This document shows, piece by piece, positions 47,712-58,252 of a stretch of DNA of 64,000 nucleotides. Position numbers and translations under genes: made by a program. The notes under the pieces are model-generated. The model saw only the letters and a program-made list of their open reading frames with translations. It did no database searches and was not told the origin of the DNA. Source of the stretch: Pseudopithomyces maydicus (Eukaryota > Ascomycota > Dothideomycetes > Pleosporales > Didymosphaeriaceae); NCBI GenBank assembly GCA_026873275.1, contig JANTUC010000018.1:434001-498000 (forward strand), given 5' to 3'. The stretch's first letter is position 1; the number at the start of each line of letters is the position of its first letter.

Positions 47712-48636
47712 CTACGGCTTCGGTATATGAATTGTCTTGCTCACCATCAAGCACCCGTGCAGCACGAACGCCAATGCAATAGGATGGAACTCGAACGAAC
47801 TACCCTGGTTCCACACACCCAGCGGCATGTTATCGTGCGTCCACCCTTTGCTCGCCCAAAACGCCATAACGCAGGCGAGACCGATAGACGTCGGGATGGG
47901 TGTGCCCTCAAAGTACTTTGATTTCCCGGTGGCATCCTTGGGGAGCATGGCGACGGTGACGTTGAAGCGAGCGAGGCGCGTGAGGCCGCAGAGGACGAAG
48001 AAGGTGAGGAGGAGGTGGTCGAGCGGGGTGCGGAGGCCGAGGGCGAAGGCGGCGCTGGCGGGGGCGACGCCGAAGGAGATCTGAGGCGTGGGCGTTAGTA
48101 TGTGTAGGCGTAGATGTAGATGTATGTAGGTATATGCATGCGGGGTGTGGGAGGCGAGAAAAGGGACGAACGTACCAGGTCCGCGAGGGAATCTAGCTCC
48201 TGACCCATGAGCGAGGCCTTCTTCCTCCAGCGCGCGACCTTGCCGTCCATCAGGTCGAAGAACATTCCAAGCGGGATGAGGCCGAGGGCGAAGTAGGCAT
48301 TGCGGTAGTTCGTGGGGTCGTCCTGGATGCAGTAGCGGAGCGACGAGAAAACGGACATGACGCCGCAGAAACCTAGTTACGGGATGAGCATGAGGTTGCA
48401 CGGTGCTCCAGAGAGAGTAAATTACCGTTCATCTCGGTGATGAAGTCAGCGAGGTGCAGCGCGCGGAAGAGCGAAAAGTGACCGGCTTCTGAGGAGAGGA
48501 GCCGTGCCTGCTTGTCTTGCGCTGTTGCGTGTTAAGTGAGGCCCTGCTCTATGGTGCTCGTACATAACATACTCTGGTCCTTTGGCGGAGGAGCTTCATC
48601 CTTGGGTCCTTGGGGTGCGCCGTTTCTTCGTGACAT
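47712..48636 (-). CDS. CHO1: CDP-diacylglycerol-serine O-phosphatidyltransferase (phosphatidylserine synthase)
   Basis: Exons 48573-48636, 48426-48521, 48176-48372 and 47712-48080, with introns of 51, 53 and 95 nt, encode 241 residues. The CDP-alcohol phosphotransferase signature DGxxARx8Gx3Dx3D is complete: DGKVAR, then G, D and D in SLMGQELDSLAD. Several membrane helices surround it, and LTRLARFNVT and KYFEGTPIP are typical of the PssA/Cho1 branch. It makes phosphatidylserine from CDP-diacylglycerol and serine in the ER. The start ATG is followed by a short hydrophilic N-terminus. Confidence 0.93.
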
Positions 48637-49326
48637 TGTGTTTGGTAGGTAGCGGTGTGGATGTGATACGGCGAGGGGGAGCAACCTATATGTTGTACTG
48701 GACGTACAACCGAGTGCAGGCGGAGACGGCAGTAGTCGTGTTGAGTGCGTCAGTGTTAGTGAGATCTGCGCGGAGCGACGTGTGCGATGTGCAGGATTGC
48801 GGATACTATTCAAGGTTATGAGGGCGAGGCAGCCCACGTCATAGCCGCAACGAGCTAATCAAACGCTTGGCTAAGATTTTGTGTGGTTCGCGACTTCACA
48901 TGTGCACAGCATGTCGGGACCTCGAGAGAGCTGGCAGTTGGAAATTTTTGGCAATGAATAAACCGTACATTTGTCTAGGAAAATAACCTTTCTAGATACT
49001 TGTCCAATTGGCACTTTGGAAACCACTCCTGAATCAACAAGCAGGGCAACACCTCACTGAAAGCACTCATTTGTCTCGTACATGTTATCGCTGCTGTTTG
49101 CGATGCCTAAGCCTGGATTTTCAATGTACATGCGTATGAGCTCATCATGGCTCGCCGTGACTGCATCCGTAGACTGCCTAGATTTGCCAATTGAATCAAC
49201 ATCCCCTTCAAACACCAAACGCCGTGAAAACCCAGGTATCGATGATAGCTCGCTTGCGCCAGTATCGCAAAAGAAGGTATGAATGCCTTCATCCGTCGTG
49301 CTGAGTTGGGAACTGTGCGGTCGTGC
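48637..49326. other. Intergenic, 690 bp
   Basis: Phosphatidylserine synthase promoter and GAR1 3' region. I see no gene. Confidence 0.6.
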
Positions 49327-50232
49327 TTAATAACCTCCTCTTCCACGGCCGCTGAAACCACCTCCACCACGACCACGAGAGAAGCCACCGCTTCCGCCAC
49401 GGCCGCCACCACGGCCGCCGAAAGATCCGCCTCGTGCACCGCCACGTCCACCAGCACCACCTCTCGAGAAACCGCCGCCGCCACGGGGTCCTCCACGGCC
49501 ACGGCCACCACGAGCTCCGAATCCACCTCGTGCTCCACCCCGTCCGGCAGGCTTCTTCACTTTAGGTGCGCCCGGGTTAGGCTTGGGTTTCGGCAGGAAC
49601 CTGAAGAGAAAATGTTAGCCGTGTCGCACAGAGGACCAGAGATCAAAGATGCTCGAAGATCCCACCAACAAGCATCGCGAAGCTGAGATGCAGCAAACCC
49701 TGGTGCATAAGCACTGTTCAAGGGATGAAGAGATCGAGCAGTGAAAGGAGAAATGGGGACGTACTTGTCCAAAGGCAGCAGCTTGTCACCACCAATGTAG
49801 AACTTGTCACCCTTCTTGAAGGACTTGGCCTGGATGCCCTCGGTAGGCTTGATGGTGAAGTAGACTTGTGTGATGGGTCCGAGGATCTCGTCGACCTTTC
49901 CGACCGGTGTCTTGTTCTCGAGGTAGATGGGCGCATTGAAGTACGGGATCTTCTCGTTCGTGGATGTGCACATCATCTCACCCTCGACATCGTGCATGAA
50001 CTCGCCCATTGCTGTGCTGTCTTAGCCAGTAGTTCGCTTTGCGATTTAGATGCAACATACGGTACACGGTATCAGGAGGTCCGTAGGACGGGGTGAAGCC
50101 GCCACGACCTGCAAGCTGTTAGCTCTTGCGCACCCAGCAGCTCTGGGGCATCGACATACCACCGCGGGGCGTGAATCCGCCGCGACCGCCACCGCCTCCT
50201 CGGCCGCCTCTGGGTGTTCCGCGAAAAGACAT
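49327..50232 (-). CDS. GAR1: H/ACA ribonucleoprotein subunit GAR1
   Basis: Exons 50160-50232, 50061-50108, 49765-50011 and 49327-49600, with introns of 51, 49 and 164 nt, encode 213 residues. A Gly/Arg-rich N-terminus leads to the conserved core (MGEFMHDVEGEMMC, IPYFNAPIYLENK, GKVDEILGPI, FYIGGDKLLPLDKFLPKP) and a long C-terminal RGG domain (about residues 140-213). GAR1 acts in the nucleolus with dyskerin, NHP2 and NOP10 to pseudouridylate rRNA. The 164-nt last intron is long for this window; I looked for a C/D or H/ACA snoRNA in it and saw no clear box pair. Confidence 0.96.
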
Positions 50233-50688
50233 GGTGTGGATTATTTGGTGCTGTTCGCAATCGTCGCGGCCGTCGTGAGCTATGCTGTAGTCGCGCCTGC
50301 AGAAAGAAAATCCAAAATGGCAGAGCCAATCGGCGCTACTCTGGGTTCGGAAGGAACAACTATGTTCCCGAGCAAGGGTGATGACTGCCCCACTACACAG
50401 CGCGGGACGCCAAGAGGTGGGCTGCGTGCTCCAAATGTGAGTAACTTATTCCAATTGCTTAATTTAGCGATTATAACTTGCAAGTCGCCGTGATTCGGGC
50501 CAAGTGAGACGCACGTATACGAAGTACGAAGTGCGAGGTGCGATTTCTAGAGTCATTGCCTCCAGTCAACGCTCTTGTGACTCACGCCGAAACAGCTTCC
50601 GCATATATTGCAACGCAAGAGAGGGGCTCCGAGGCTCACACAACCCGTATCAATCTCTCGTGGACCCCATATCCACAAAATCGCAATC
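50233..50688. promoter_or_regulatory. Divergent promoter of GAR1 and threonyl-tRNA synthetase
   Basis: 456 bp between two divergent start codons, both translation-related genes. The last 111 bp before the synthetase ATG stay open in the same frame after a TGA at 50578, encoding a basic leader. Confidence 0.6.
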
Positions 50689-53210
50689 ATGGCTGAAGCC
50701 GTCAAGGATGCCGTGAGCCAAGTTGCTGAGCAGGTCAAGAATCTTGCCGTCGCCGCTGAGGCCAAGGCCAAAGCTCCGAAGGAGAAGAAGGAAAAGAAAG
50801 CCAAGAAGGGCGCAGAGAACGCAGATGGCCGTCCGCTCGAGCTCAGCCCGCGTGCTGCATACATCGACCACCGCATCAAGATCTTCGACCAGCTCAAGGC
50901 CAAATACGACGAGGAGATTGCCCAGAAGCCGCGCGAGAAGATCGAGGTCACTCTCGGTGACGGCAAGGTCATTGTCGGAGAGTCTTGGGTGATTAGCCCG
51001 GCAGAGATCGCGAGAGGCATCAGCAAGAGTCTGTTCGAGCGCACTGTTATCGCCCGCCTGGACCATGGCACACCGGACGAGACACTGTGGGACTTGGAAC
51101 GTCCACTCGAGAAGAGCTGCAAGCTGGAGCTGCTCGACTTTGACCACCCAGAGGGCAAGAAGGTTTTCTGGCACTCGAGCGCGCATATCCTCGGAGAGGC
51201 TTCTGAGCGAAGATTTGGTTGCGATCTTTGCATCGGCCCGCCAGTCGATGACGGTTTCTACTACGAGGTAAGTTCGGCGATGTGCTCGGTATTGGTATGG
51301 GCGTACGATAGCTATACCGCTCTACAACACAAAAAGCACTGATCTTTTCGATATGATTTGCTAATAATATACCTGCAGATGGCCTTGCCGGAGAAGGCTG
51401 CCGTGGAGAGCACAGACTACAAGCCTCTCGAGACCATTGTCAGCAGCATCGTCAAGGAGAAGCAGGTTTTCGAACGCCTGAGCCTTTCCAAAGATGATCT
51501 TTTGGAGATGTTCAAGTCGAATCCCTACAAGCAGCACATCATCAAGGACAAGATCCCCGACGGCACATTCACGACTGTTTATCGCAACGGTCCCCTCATC
51601 GATCTTTGCCGAGGACCTCACGTTCCCCACACTGGCCGGATAAAGCAGTTCAAGGTCATGAAGAACTCTGCTTCTTACTTCCTTGGCGACGCCAACAACG
51701 ACAGTCTGCAACGTATCTATGGTGTCTCTTTCCCAGATAAGGACCGTATGCAAGAGCACCTCAAGTATTTGGAGGAGGCGGCAAAGCGCGACCACCGTAA
51801 GATCGGTAAGGAGCAAGAACTGTTTTTCTTCCACGAGTACAGCCCTGGCTCCTGCTTCTTCTTGCCTCACGGCATGATCATCTACAACACCCTGCAAGCT
51901 TATCTTCGTGAGCAATATTGGAAACGTGGCTACCAGGAAGTCGGTTCTCCAAATATGTTCAACTCCACTTTGTGGAAGACTTCCGGGCACTGGCAGCACT
52001 ATGCAGAGGACATGTTCACATTTGAAGTCGAGAAGGAGAAGTGGGCACTTAAGCCCATGAACTGCCCAGGTCATTGCCTGATCTTCAAGCACAGGGAGCG
52101 AAGTTATCGTGAGCTCCCCATCAGGATGGCTGATTTTGGTATCCTCCACCGCAACGAGGCATCGGGCGCTCTTTCTGGTTTGACTCGTGTGCGCCGCTTC
52201 CAGCAGGATGATACCCACGTGTTCTGCACAGAAGACCAGATCACAGAGGAAATCACTGCTCTGTTCGACTTCCTGAAGGAGGTCTACGGCAAGTTCGGCT
52301 TTACATTCAAGTTGAAGCTGAGCACACGTCCAGAGGGCTTCTTGGGCGAAATCAAGACCTGGGACAAGGCTGAGGCGAAGCTGACAGAGGCACTGGATCA
52401 GTTCACTGCCGAGGGTAACAGCGCCTGGGAGCTGAACCCTGGAGATGGTGCTTTCTACGGACCTAAGATCGACATTACGATCCAGGACGCACTGAGGCGA
52501 GACTTCCAGTGTGCTACTATCCAGCTCGACTTCCAGCTGCCTCGGCAATTTGAGCTCGAATACATGACATCAGAGGCTCGGCCAAAGACCGAGAAGGATG
52601 ACAAGCCGAAGGAGGAGGAGAAGAAGGAGGAAAAGAAAGAAGAGGCCCAGGCCGAGAAGAAGGACCCCGCTGATGCCGGCCAGGAGATCACCAAGAAGGT
52701 TCCTGAGCCCATGCCAGGATATGCCCGCCCCGTCATGATCCACCGCGCTATCTACGGTTCTTTCGAGCGCTTCATTGGGTAAGTTTGTCCCCGTACACCA
52801 CCCAAACATTCAATCGAACGCAATACTTACACGACCCACAGTATCCTCACCGAGCACTTTGCCGGTCGCTGGCCCTTCTGGATTTCCCCCGCCAAGTTAT
52901 GGTCATCCCCGTCATGCCCGCCGTCAACGACTACGTCAAGGAAGTCCAGGCACGCCTCCGCGCCGAGGGCCTCCACGCCGACATCGACATCTCGGGCAAC
53001 ACCATGCAGAAGAAGATCCGCACTGCTCAGCTTGCGCTGTACAACTTCATCATTGTGGTTGGTGCCGAGGAGCGCGAGAACAGGGCTGTCAACATCAGGA
53101 ACAGAGATGATCAGGAGAGCCAGAAGCGTGGTGAGATTATCCCGCTGGATGAGGTCGTTAAGAAGCTTGTCGAGTTGAAGAACGAGCGGAGGCTGGAGAA
53201 TAAGATCTGA
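50689..53210 (+). CDS. Threonyl-tRNA synthetase, one frameshift before the anticodon-binding domain
   Basis: Exons 50689-51267, 51379-52778 and 52842-53210, with introns of 111 and 63 nt, would encode about 782 residues. Order: Lys-rich N-terminus, TGS domain (about 85-150), the editing/SAD region starting WHSSAHILGEA, and a class II core with zinc ligands in MNCPGHC, QDDTHVFC and VMIHRA and motif 2 in FGILHRNEASG. The anticodon domain ends in AEERENRAVNIRNRD. A Lys/Glu-rich insert of about 52 residues (52567-52722) interrupts the core. At C5 52886-52890 the frame shifts: PFWIS is followed by PRQVMVIPVMP only if one more C is present. The gene is essential, so an actual break is implausible. 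Confidence 0.95.
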
Positions 53211-53788
53211 GTGCTTGGTACGCGTGTGCATGTGAGCAAGGAGGGATGGGAGGAATGTCAGGGACTTGGACTTCGCCTAGGGAGCTGAAAGTGGTATAAG
53301 ATTTGACCCAGGCATGAAATGTACGTCAGACAAAACAAGAGAAGAAATCTGGTGGAGAAACACAAAAAAAGCAACCACAATGCAAGTCTTCGTTATGTGC
53401 GAATCCATCACAGATCCTTTTTCAAAAACGCAGCACATTGAAACAAACTTGAAACTCCCTTCATTACAATCCTATCATCTACTAGCTAGCAAAAACAAAC
53501 CGGAAGCCCCCCACTAAAAACCCCCTAATGCCAAAGGTATATATTGATCGAAAGAAGCCCATCCATGCAGCACACCCCGATGAGTCGTATATGCGTATAT
53601 CCGCATCACGTCTCATTCCATGTGTCGTATAACAAAACAGTATGATGTGGACGAAGGCAGCCGGCTAGCGGCTGTCCCATCCGTAGGTCGTAAATCTATA
53701 GTACGCGTGCGTAACAGTTACTGTTTTGCTTCGAGCGAAACAGTTGACGATGTACTGTGCGAAGGGGGTCGATCGTATGGGCGGACGT
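53211..53788. other. Intergenic between convergent genes
   Basis: About 580 bp of 3' flanking DNA of threonyl-tRNA synthetase and the VTS1-like gene. A-rich in part; no gene is seen. Confidence 0.65.
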
Positions 53789-55714
53789 CTAGCGGAGCTT
53801 GCCCTGGTCCTTTGCTTCCTTGACCTGCTCGAATACCTGGTTGTCGCGTTAGTCTCAAGAGTACATACATGGAGGATCCAGGGGTGAAAGTTTACCTTGA
53901 GCATCTTCCTCCTCGCACCCAGGGCGTTGACGCCACGCTTCTCCAAGCCCTCATCATCAAGCTCGACAAGCTCCTGCCACTTCAGATCCTTGAGATTATC
54001 CGTGTACTTGTGGAGACGCAGACTCCTAAGCCAGCTTGGGATGTCTTGGAGAAGGTTTGCGTCAGTGGGATCCTCCGGAGGCTTCGAGCTGCCGCGACGT
54101 CCTCGTGGAGACCTGCCACGGTTGTGATCATCAGAGATGTAGCCGTGGCCGTCACCCAAGCCAATGCCGAACTGGCCTAGGTTCAGGGCGCCCATGCCGT
54201 TGTTACCGAGAGGCGAGCTGCCGTAGTCAGCGGAGAGGAATCCATTGGCCTGCGGCGAGAGGAAGTTGGCAGTGCCCAAGCCTCCGCCCTGCATGGCAAT
54301 GCCGGGGGAGGTAGGGCGAGAACGACGACCTTGCATGGCGGCAAGCTGTTGGGCCTGCAGAGCGGCAGCCTGTTGAGGCGTCAAGAGCTGGCCGAGCTCA
54401 TTGGTCATGACAAAGCTGTTTCCGCCGGGAAGACCGGGGGACAAGGGACCATTTCCAGATCCTTGACCCTCGGAAGAGCGAGCGCGGCGGTACTTGCGTA
54501 CGTCATCGAGCTGAATGCGGTTGTTGACAGTCGACAAAGCAGCGAGCTTCATGGCTGTTGCGTTGGCAACCATGTCGGCCTGCGTTTGACTCTGACCGAA
54601 GTTGCCGACCATAGGAGTGCTCAGCTGCGATGCCCAGCTTCCACCAGGCGCATAAGATGGCGAAAGAAGAGGCATGGCTCCGACATCCTGACCCGGAGCG
54701 TTCAAAGTGGTGGTCTGGACATTGCCGTTGTCGCTCGAAAGAGGCAGGCGAGGAGAGCGCAGGCCGGCTGACGGAGGCGGTGCAGTGAACTGGCCCATGG
54801 CAGGCTGAGGTTGCGGCTGGCCGGAAGACTTGGGGCGCTGACCATCACCCCATGGAGAGGCCGGGACCGTGTTGTTCTCCTTCTTGTCTTCGGGAGCGGA
54901 AATGGTAGGTGCAACCAAGGAGCTGCGGTCGCCTACAGTGCTGTTTCGGTTCGAAGCCGGAGCGACGCCGGTGATGTCGGTGAATTCAGCCTTCTGTTTT
55001 GCAATAGCAGCCGCAGCATCGGGGAACATGCGGCTGATGGTTGCCTGGTCAAGGCCAGAGTTGCGCTTCGCTCCAGGAGATGGTGGGGGACGTCCAAGGG
55101 CCATCGAGTTGCGGTTCTCGTTGGTGTTCAGTTTGCTCATGGCATCGCTCAGCTTCTGCGTCATAGGGTCTGGTCTGTGTTAGATTCTAGAAGGTGGTGC
55201 ACGTTTCACATTGCTCACCCTTCTCTCCGAAGTTGGCGGGAGACAGCACGCTAGACATAGGGAGGCTCTTGGACATCTGCTGCAGCACTTGGATGAAGAA
55301 TCTAATCTGCACCTGAGTGGTCTGCTGGAGCAGAGCGTACAAAGCTGCGGTCCGCTCCGCCTCGCTCAAGACACGGAACCACTGCTCGATGGCGCTGAGC
55401 TCGTCCTTGAAGTCCTGGTCGAGCGTAGCGGTCGCCATTTCCTCTAGGGTTGTCTCGTACTGGTCGATGTCAGCCAACCACTGCTGGGCTGCACGCTCCA
55501 TCTCGTCAGGGTTGCCCGAGTTGGTGTTCTGGCGGCCGAAGTAGACCTCAGAGGCGGGACGGATGCCACGGTTGGCAAGCGGGGAAGAGAAGCCGCCCAT
55601 GTCGGCGGAAGCGCGCAGGTGGTGGCTGGAGCCGATGGTGTTGCGCGAGTTGGGCGGACGCAGAGAGCTAGAGCCCTCGGGCGTGCTGTTCCTGTTGCCG
55701 GCGATGTTGGACAT
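53789..55714 (-). CDS. VTS1: SAM-domain RNA-binding protein, Vts1/Smaug family
   Basis: Exons 55219-55714, 53896-55169 and 53789-53836, with introns of 49 and 58 nt, encode 605 residues. An N-terminal helical region (about 70-165; MERAAQQWLADIDQYETTLEEM) is typical of the fungal family. A long disordered Pro/Ser/Gln-rich middle follows, then a C-terminal SAM domain (IPSWLRSLRLHKYTDNL, WQELVELDDEGLEKRGV, GARRKMLK) that ends in the tiny last exon (VFEQVKEAKDQGKLR). In yeast Vts1 binds CNGG stem-loops in mRNA and recruits the CCR4-NOT deadenylase. The SAM domain would lose its last helix if the final intron were retained. Confidence 0.93.
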
Positions 55715-56756
55715 GGTGGAGCGCAGGAATGGCTTGTGTGACCGAAATTTAGATTCTGAAAAACGAGTCAGTGGCTGGTTTCAAAGGAGAGGAGGATTGG
55801 GCGGACGCACAGTAAATGGGTAGACGCGGCGATCTTGCTGCGGGTTTTGAGTGCGATCGAGTCTCCTGCAGTCCCGCTGGCCTCAAAGGAGCTCGATTGC
55901 GAGGGTTTGATCAGGGGACAGGCACGACGAAAGCACGAGGCAGATGCGGGCGAAGATGCTCAGAGACGGTGGAGGCGCACTCGCATGGACGGCGGTAAGA
56001 GAAGAGGACGGAAAAATACCCAAGTACAGCGAAGGAAACGAAGAGAGGGTGAAGAGGGTGAGAGCGCAGGCCCGCGGGTTCAAGTGGAGTGGAGCGGAGG
56101 CAGTGAAAGGTGCCCTGCAGCTCGAAAGGTCGTTGGTTCGTCTCCGCCTAGCCAATCAGTACGCTAGCCTTGTCTGGACCCCTGTCCAGTGAATGGCTCA
56201 CTCCAGCCCTGTTGCCGCCCGTGTTCAGCTTTGGAAGACACCCTCCAAACGAGCCAAACGCCGCCCGTCCAACCCAGGAGAGGCATTGAGGCCCCGCACC
56301 GGGACTTGGCCCACAGTGACACTGGCCTTGTCTCGAAATTCGCGAGCCGGGACCCTTGCCGCACGCCAGCCCACGCCGCATCTGACGAGAGCGAGGGCGC
56401 CTTCCCAACGACACATGCCCATCGTTGCCGGCAAGCCTCAGGCAACGACCCCGCTGTCCATCACGCCGCTTCTGTTGCACCTTGGGATTCGCGGAGGGAG
56501 CCAGTGCCGTCTCGCGCCGACATGGAGCGCATGAAGCGAGCCCCCAGGGTAATTATTCCTGTTTCTCCGTCGTTTGAACTTTTGCTTCTCCGCATGGCAA
56601 TGTTTTGTTCTATTACAGGAACATGCATAGCAATCCGCATTGCACCACATTGCCGGCCTGCTCGCCCGTCCACCACGCCTGTGTGAACGCCCGCGGCCAT
56701 ACTCCGTGCTACATATATGTATGATGAAACCTTCCCTCGGTATTCAAAAGATCACT
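55715..56756. other. 1-kb intergenic region
   Basis: VTS1 promoter and COG5 3' region. GC-rich open frames on both strands show no domains. No gene is supported. Confidence 0.55.
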
Positions 56757-58102
56757 TCATCGTATCTGTCCCGAGATGGACGAAACCATGACAGCCGCCT
56801 CGCGCTCCCAGCTTCCCACCGTGTCTGCCTTACCCTTGCCTGCCGACGCGCCCGGTAACTGGCTCCCACGATTCACACAATCCCGCATCGCATCCCTAAC
56901 CCTGTCCTTGTTCGAGCGCAGGGTCCTTGCGGATACCCCACCACGATGCATAATGTCCTGCACTCTTGGCGCGAGATTCGATGCAAGTGACCGCCAAAAG
57001 TACGATGGTAACGACGATGTGTCGAGTGCGTGCAAGAGTGGTTGCAGGAAGTTGGTCTGGTCCAGTGCTGTCTTATCCGATTTAATATGAGTTTCGTGCA
57101 GTAGGGGGTGCGCCGGAGGTTTCGTGGACTCCAGGAGTGTTTCGAGCGCTACAATATTTTGACATCGGGCCGAGATTTCAAGGAGCGTTCGATCGAGGGT
57201 CGGCAATGTTGCCAGGGATCTCGCGAGAGATGCCAGTGAAGACTTCAGCTGCGTCTGCAGATACTCTTGCAGTGCGCTGAGTAGCAATGTCGGCGTGAAG
57301 CTGGCGCTGGCAGGTGTCGGCGACAGTAGGTAGAGAGTCAGAAGAGCAGACGTTGTTCGTGACTTTGTGTCTTCGGTCTGTGCGAAGGTAGAAGCTGAGG
57401 CCTGGCCGCCTGTGGTGAGTAGAGAAGACATGGAGAACTCCTTGACCACCTGCTGTGCCCTCGACGTGATGCTTCTCTCACCAGGATGGACCAACTCGTT
57501 CTTCAGCGTATTAACGACGTTCACTTTGTCCAGTCCTTCGCCTTCCTCGCCCGGGCCCGTGGCTGCAAATATTTCCCGCAGCGACAGCAGCGTGTCTGCC
57601 GAGCGTACCATGGCTCTGTGGTCTTCCCTCTTCGCACTTCCAACGCCTCCAATCTCAGCCATGCGTACTTCCAGCTGTCGACCCAGCATAAGGCAGCGCG
57701 CAACTGCTCTTCCCATCTTTACCGTCTGGCACAGGCGCTCAGCAGTCAAGCGAACCTGCTCTGCTACCTCATATCGCTCAATGACTTCTTTCTCCAACGT
57801 CTTGTACGACTCGGTCAAGCTCGCGACCTGCCCCTCCACCTCGTCCAAAATGTTCCCGCTGGAAGCTGCATGGTCTTTTGTATAGTCGAGCAGCGGAAGG
57901 GCGGATTTGGTGGTGAGCGTGTCGATTTGCGTGTCAATGTCCTGCACGTCGAAGAGCACGCGCGAGAGGGGGTGGAGAGGTCTAGCGGTGTGTCCGAAGG
58001 GTTGTTGGTAGCGAGCACGAGCGTGTTGGCAAACGAGGTTGCAGAGAAATCCGGATCGAGGAATTCTTCATAGTCGATGTACGAGGGCTCGCCGTCCGAC
58101 AT
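56757..58102 (-). CDS. COG5: Conserved oligomeric Golgi complex subunit 5, one frameshift near the N-terminus
   Basis: ATG at 58102 begins MSDGEPSYIDYEEFLDPDF; the C-terminus ends MVSSISGQIR. No introns are visible. The N-terminal pattern (YIDYEEFL, FANTLVLATNN, TPLDLSTP) followed by FDVQDIDTQIDTLTTKSALPLL and a heptad-rich EVEGQVASLTESYKTLE coiled coil is characteristic of fungal COG5, a subunit of the tether for retrograde vesicles within the Golgi. The two parts lie in different frames, broken at G5 57968-57972 on the plus strand. One extra base gives STPLSRVLFD and a continuous protein of about 448 residues. The break is early, so as written almost the whole protein would be lost. Confidence 0.88.
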
Positions 58103-58252
58103 GGTGGGCTGGGTCAGCTCGGTGGGCTGTTGTCCTCGCGCTTTGTGTGGGTTGCTTGGCGGCCAGGGTACAGCTGCATGTGAAGCTCCATTCCCCGCAA
58201 CCCGCATAATCACCACCACTGGCGGTGCAATTGCACACCTGCTACCGCCACA
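58103..58252. promoter_or_regulatory. 150-bp bidirectional promoter of COG5 and ureidoglycolate lyase
   Basis: Only 150 bp separate the divergent start codons, so the two genes must share promoter elements and nucleosome-free DNA. No TATA box is evident. Confidence 0.6.

Noticed and set aside
49601..49764. Intronic snoRNA in the 164-nt GAR1 intron
   Set aside because: No convincing C/D box pair or H/ACA hairpin boxes could be found by eye.
51361..52548. 395-codon frame antisense to threonyl-tRNA synthetase
   Set aside because: Exact shadow of a conserved coding exon; its length reflects codon bias of the sense gene.
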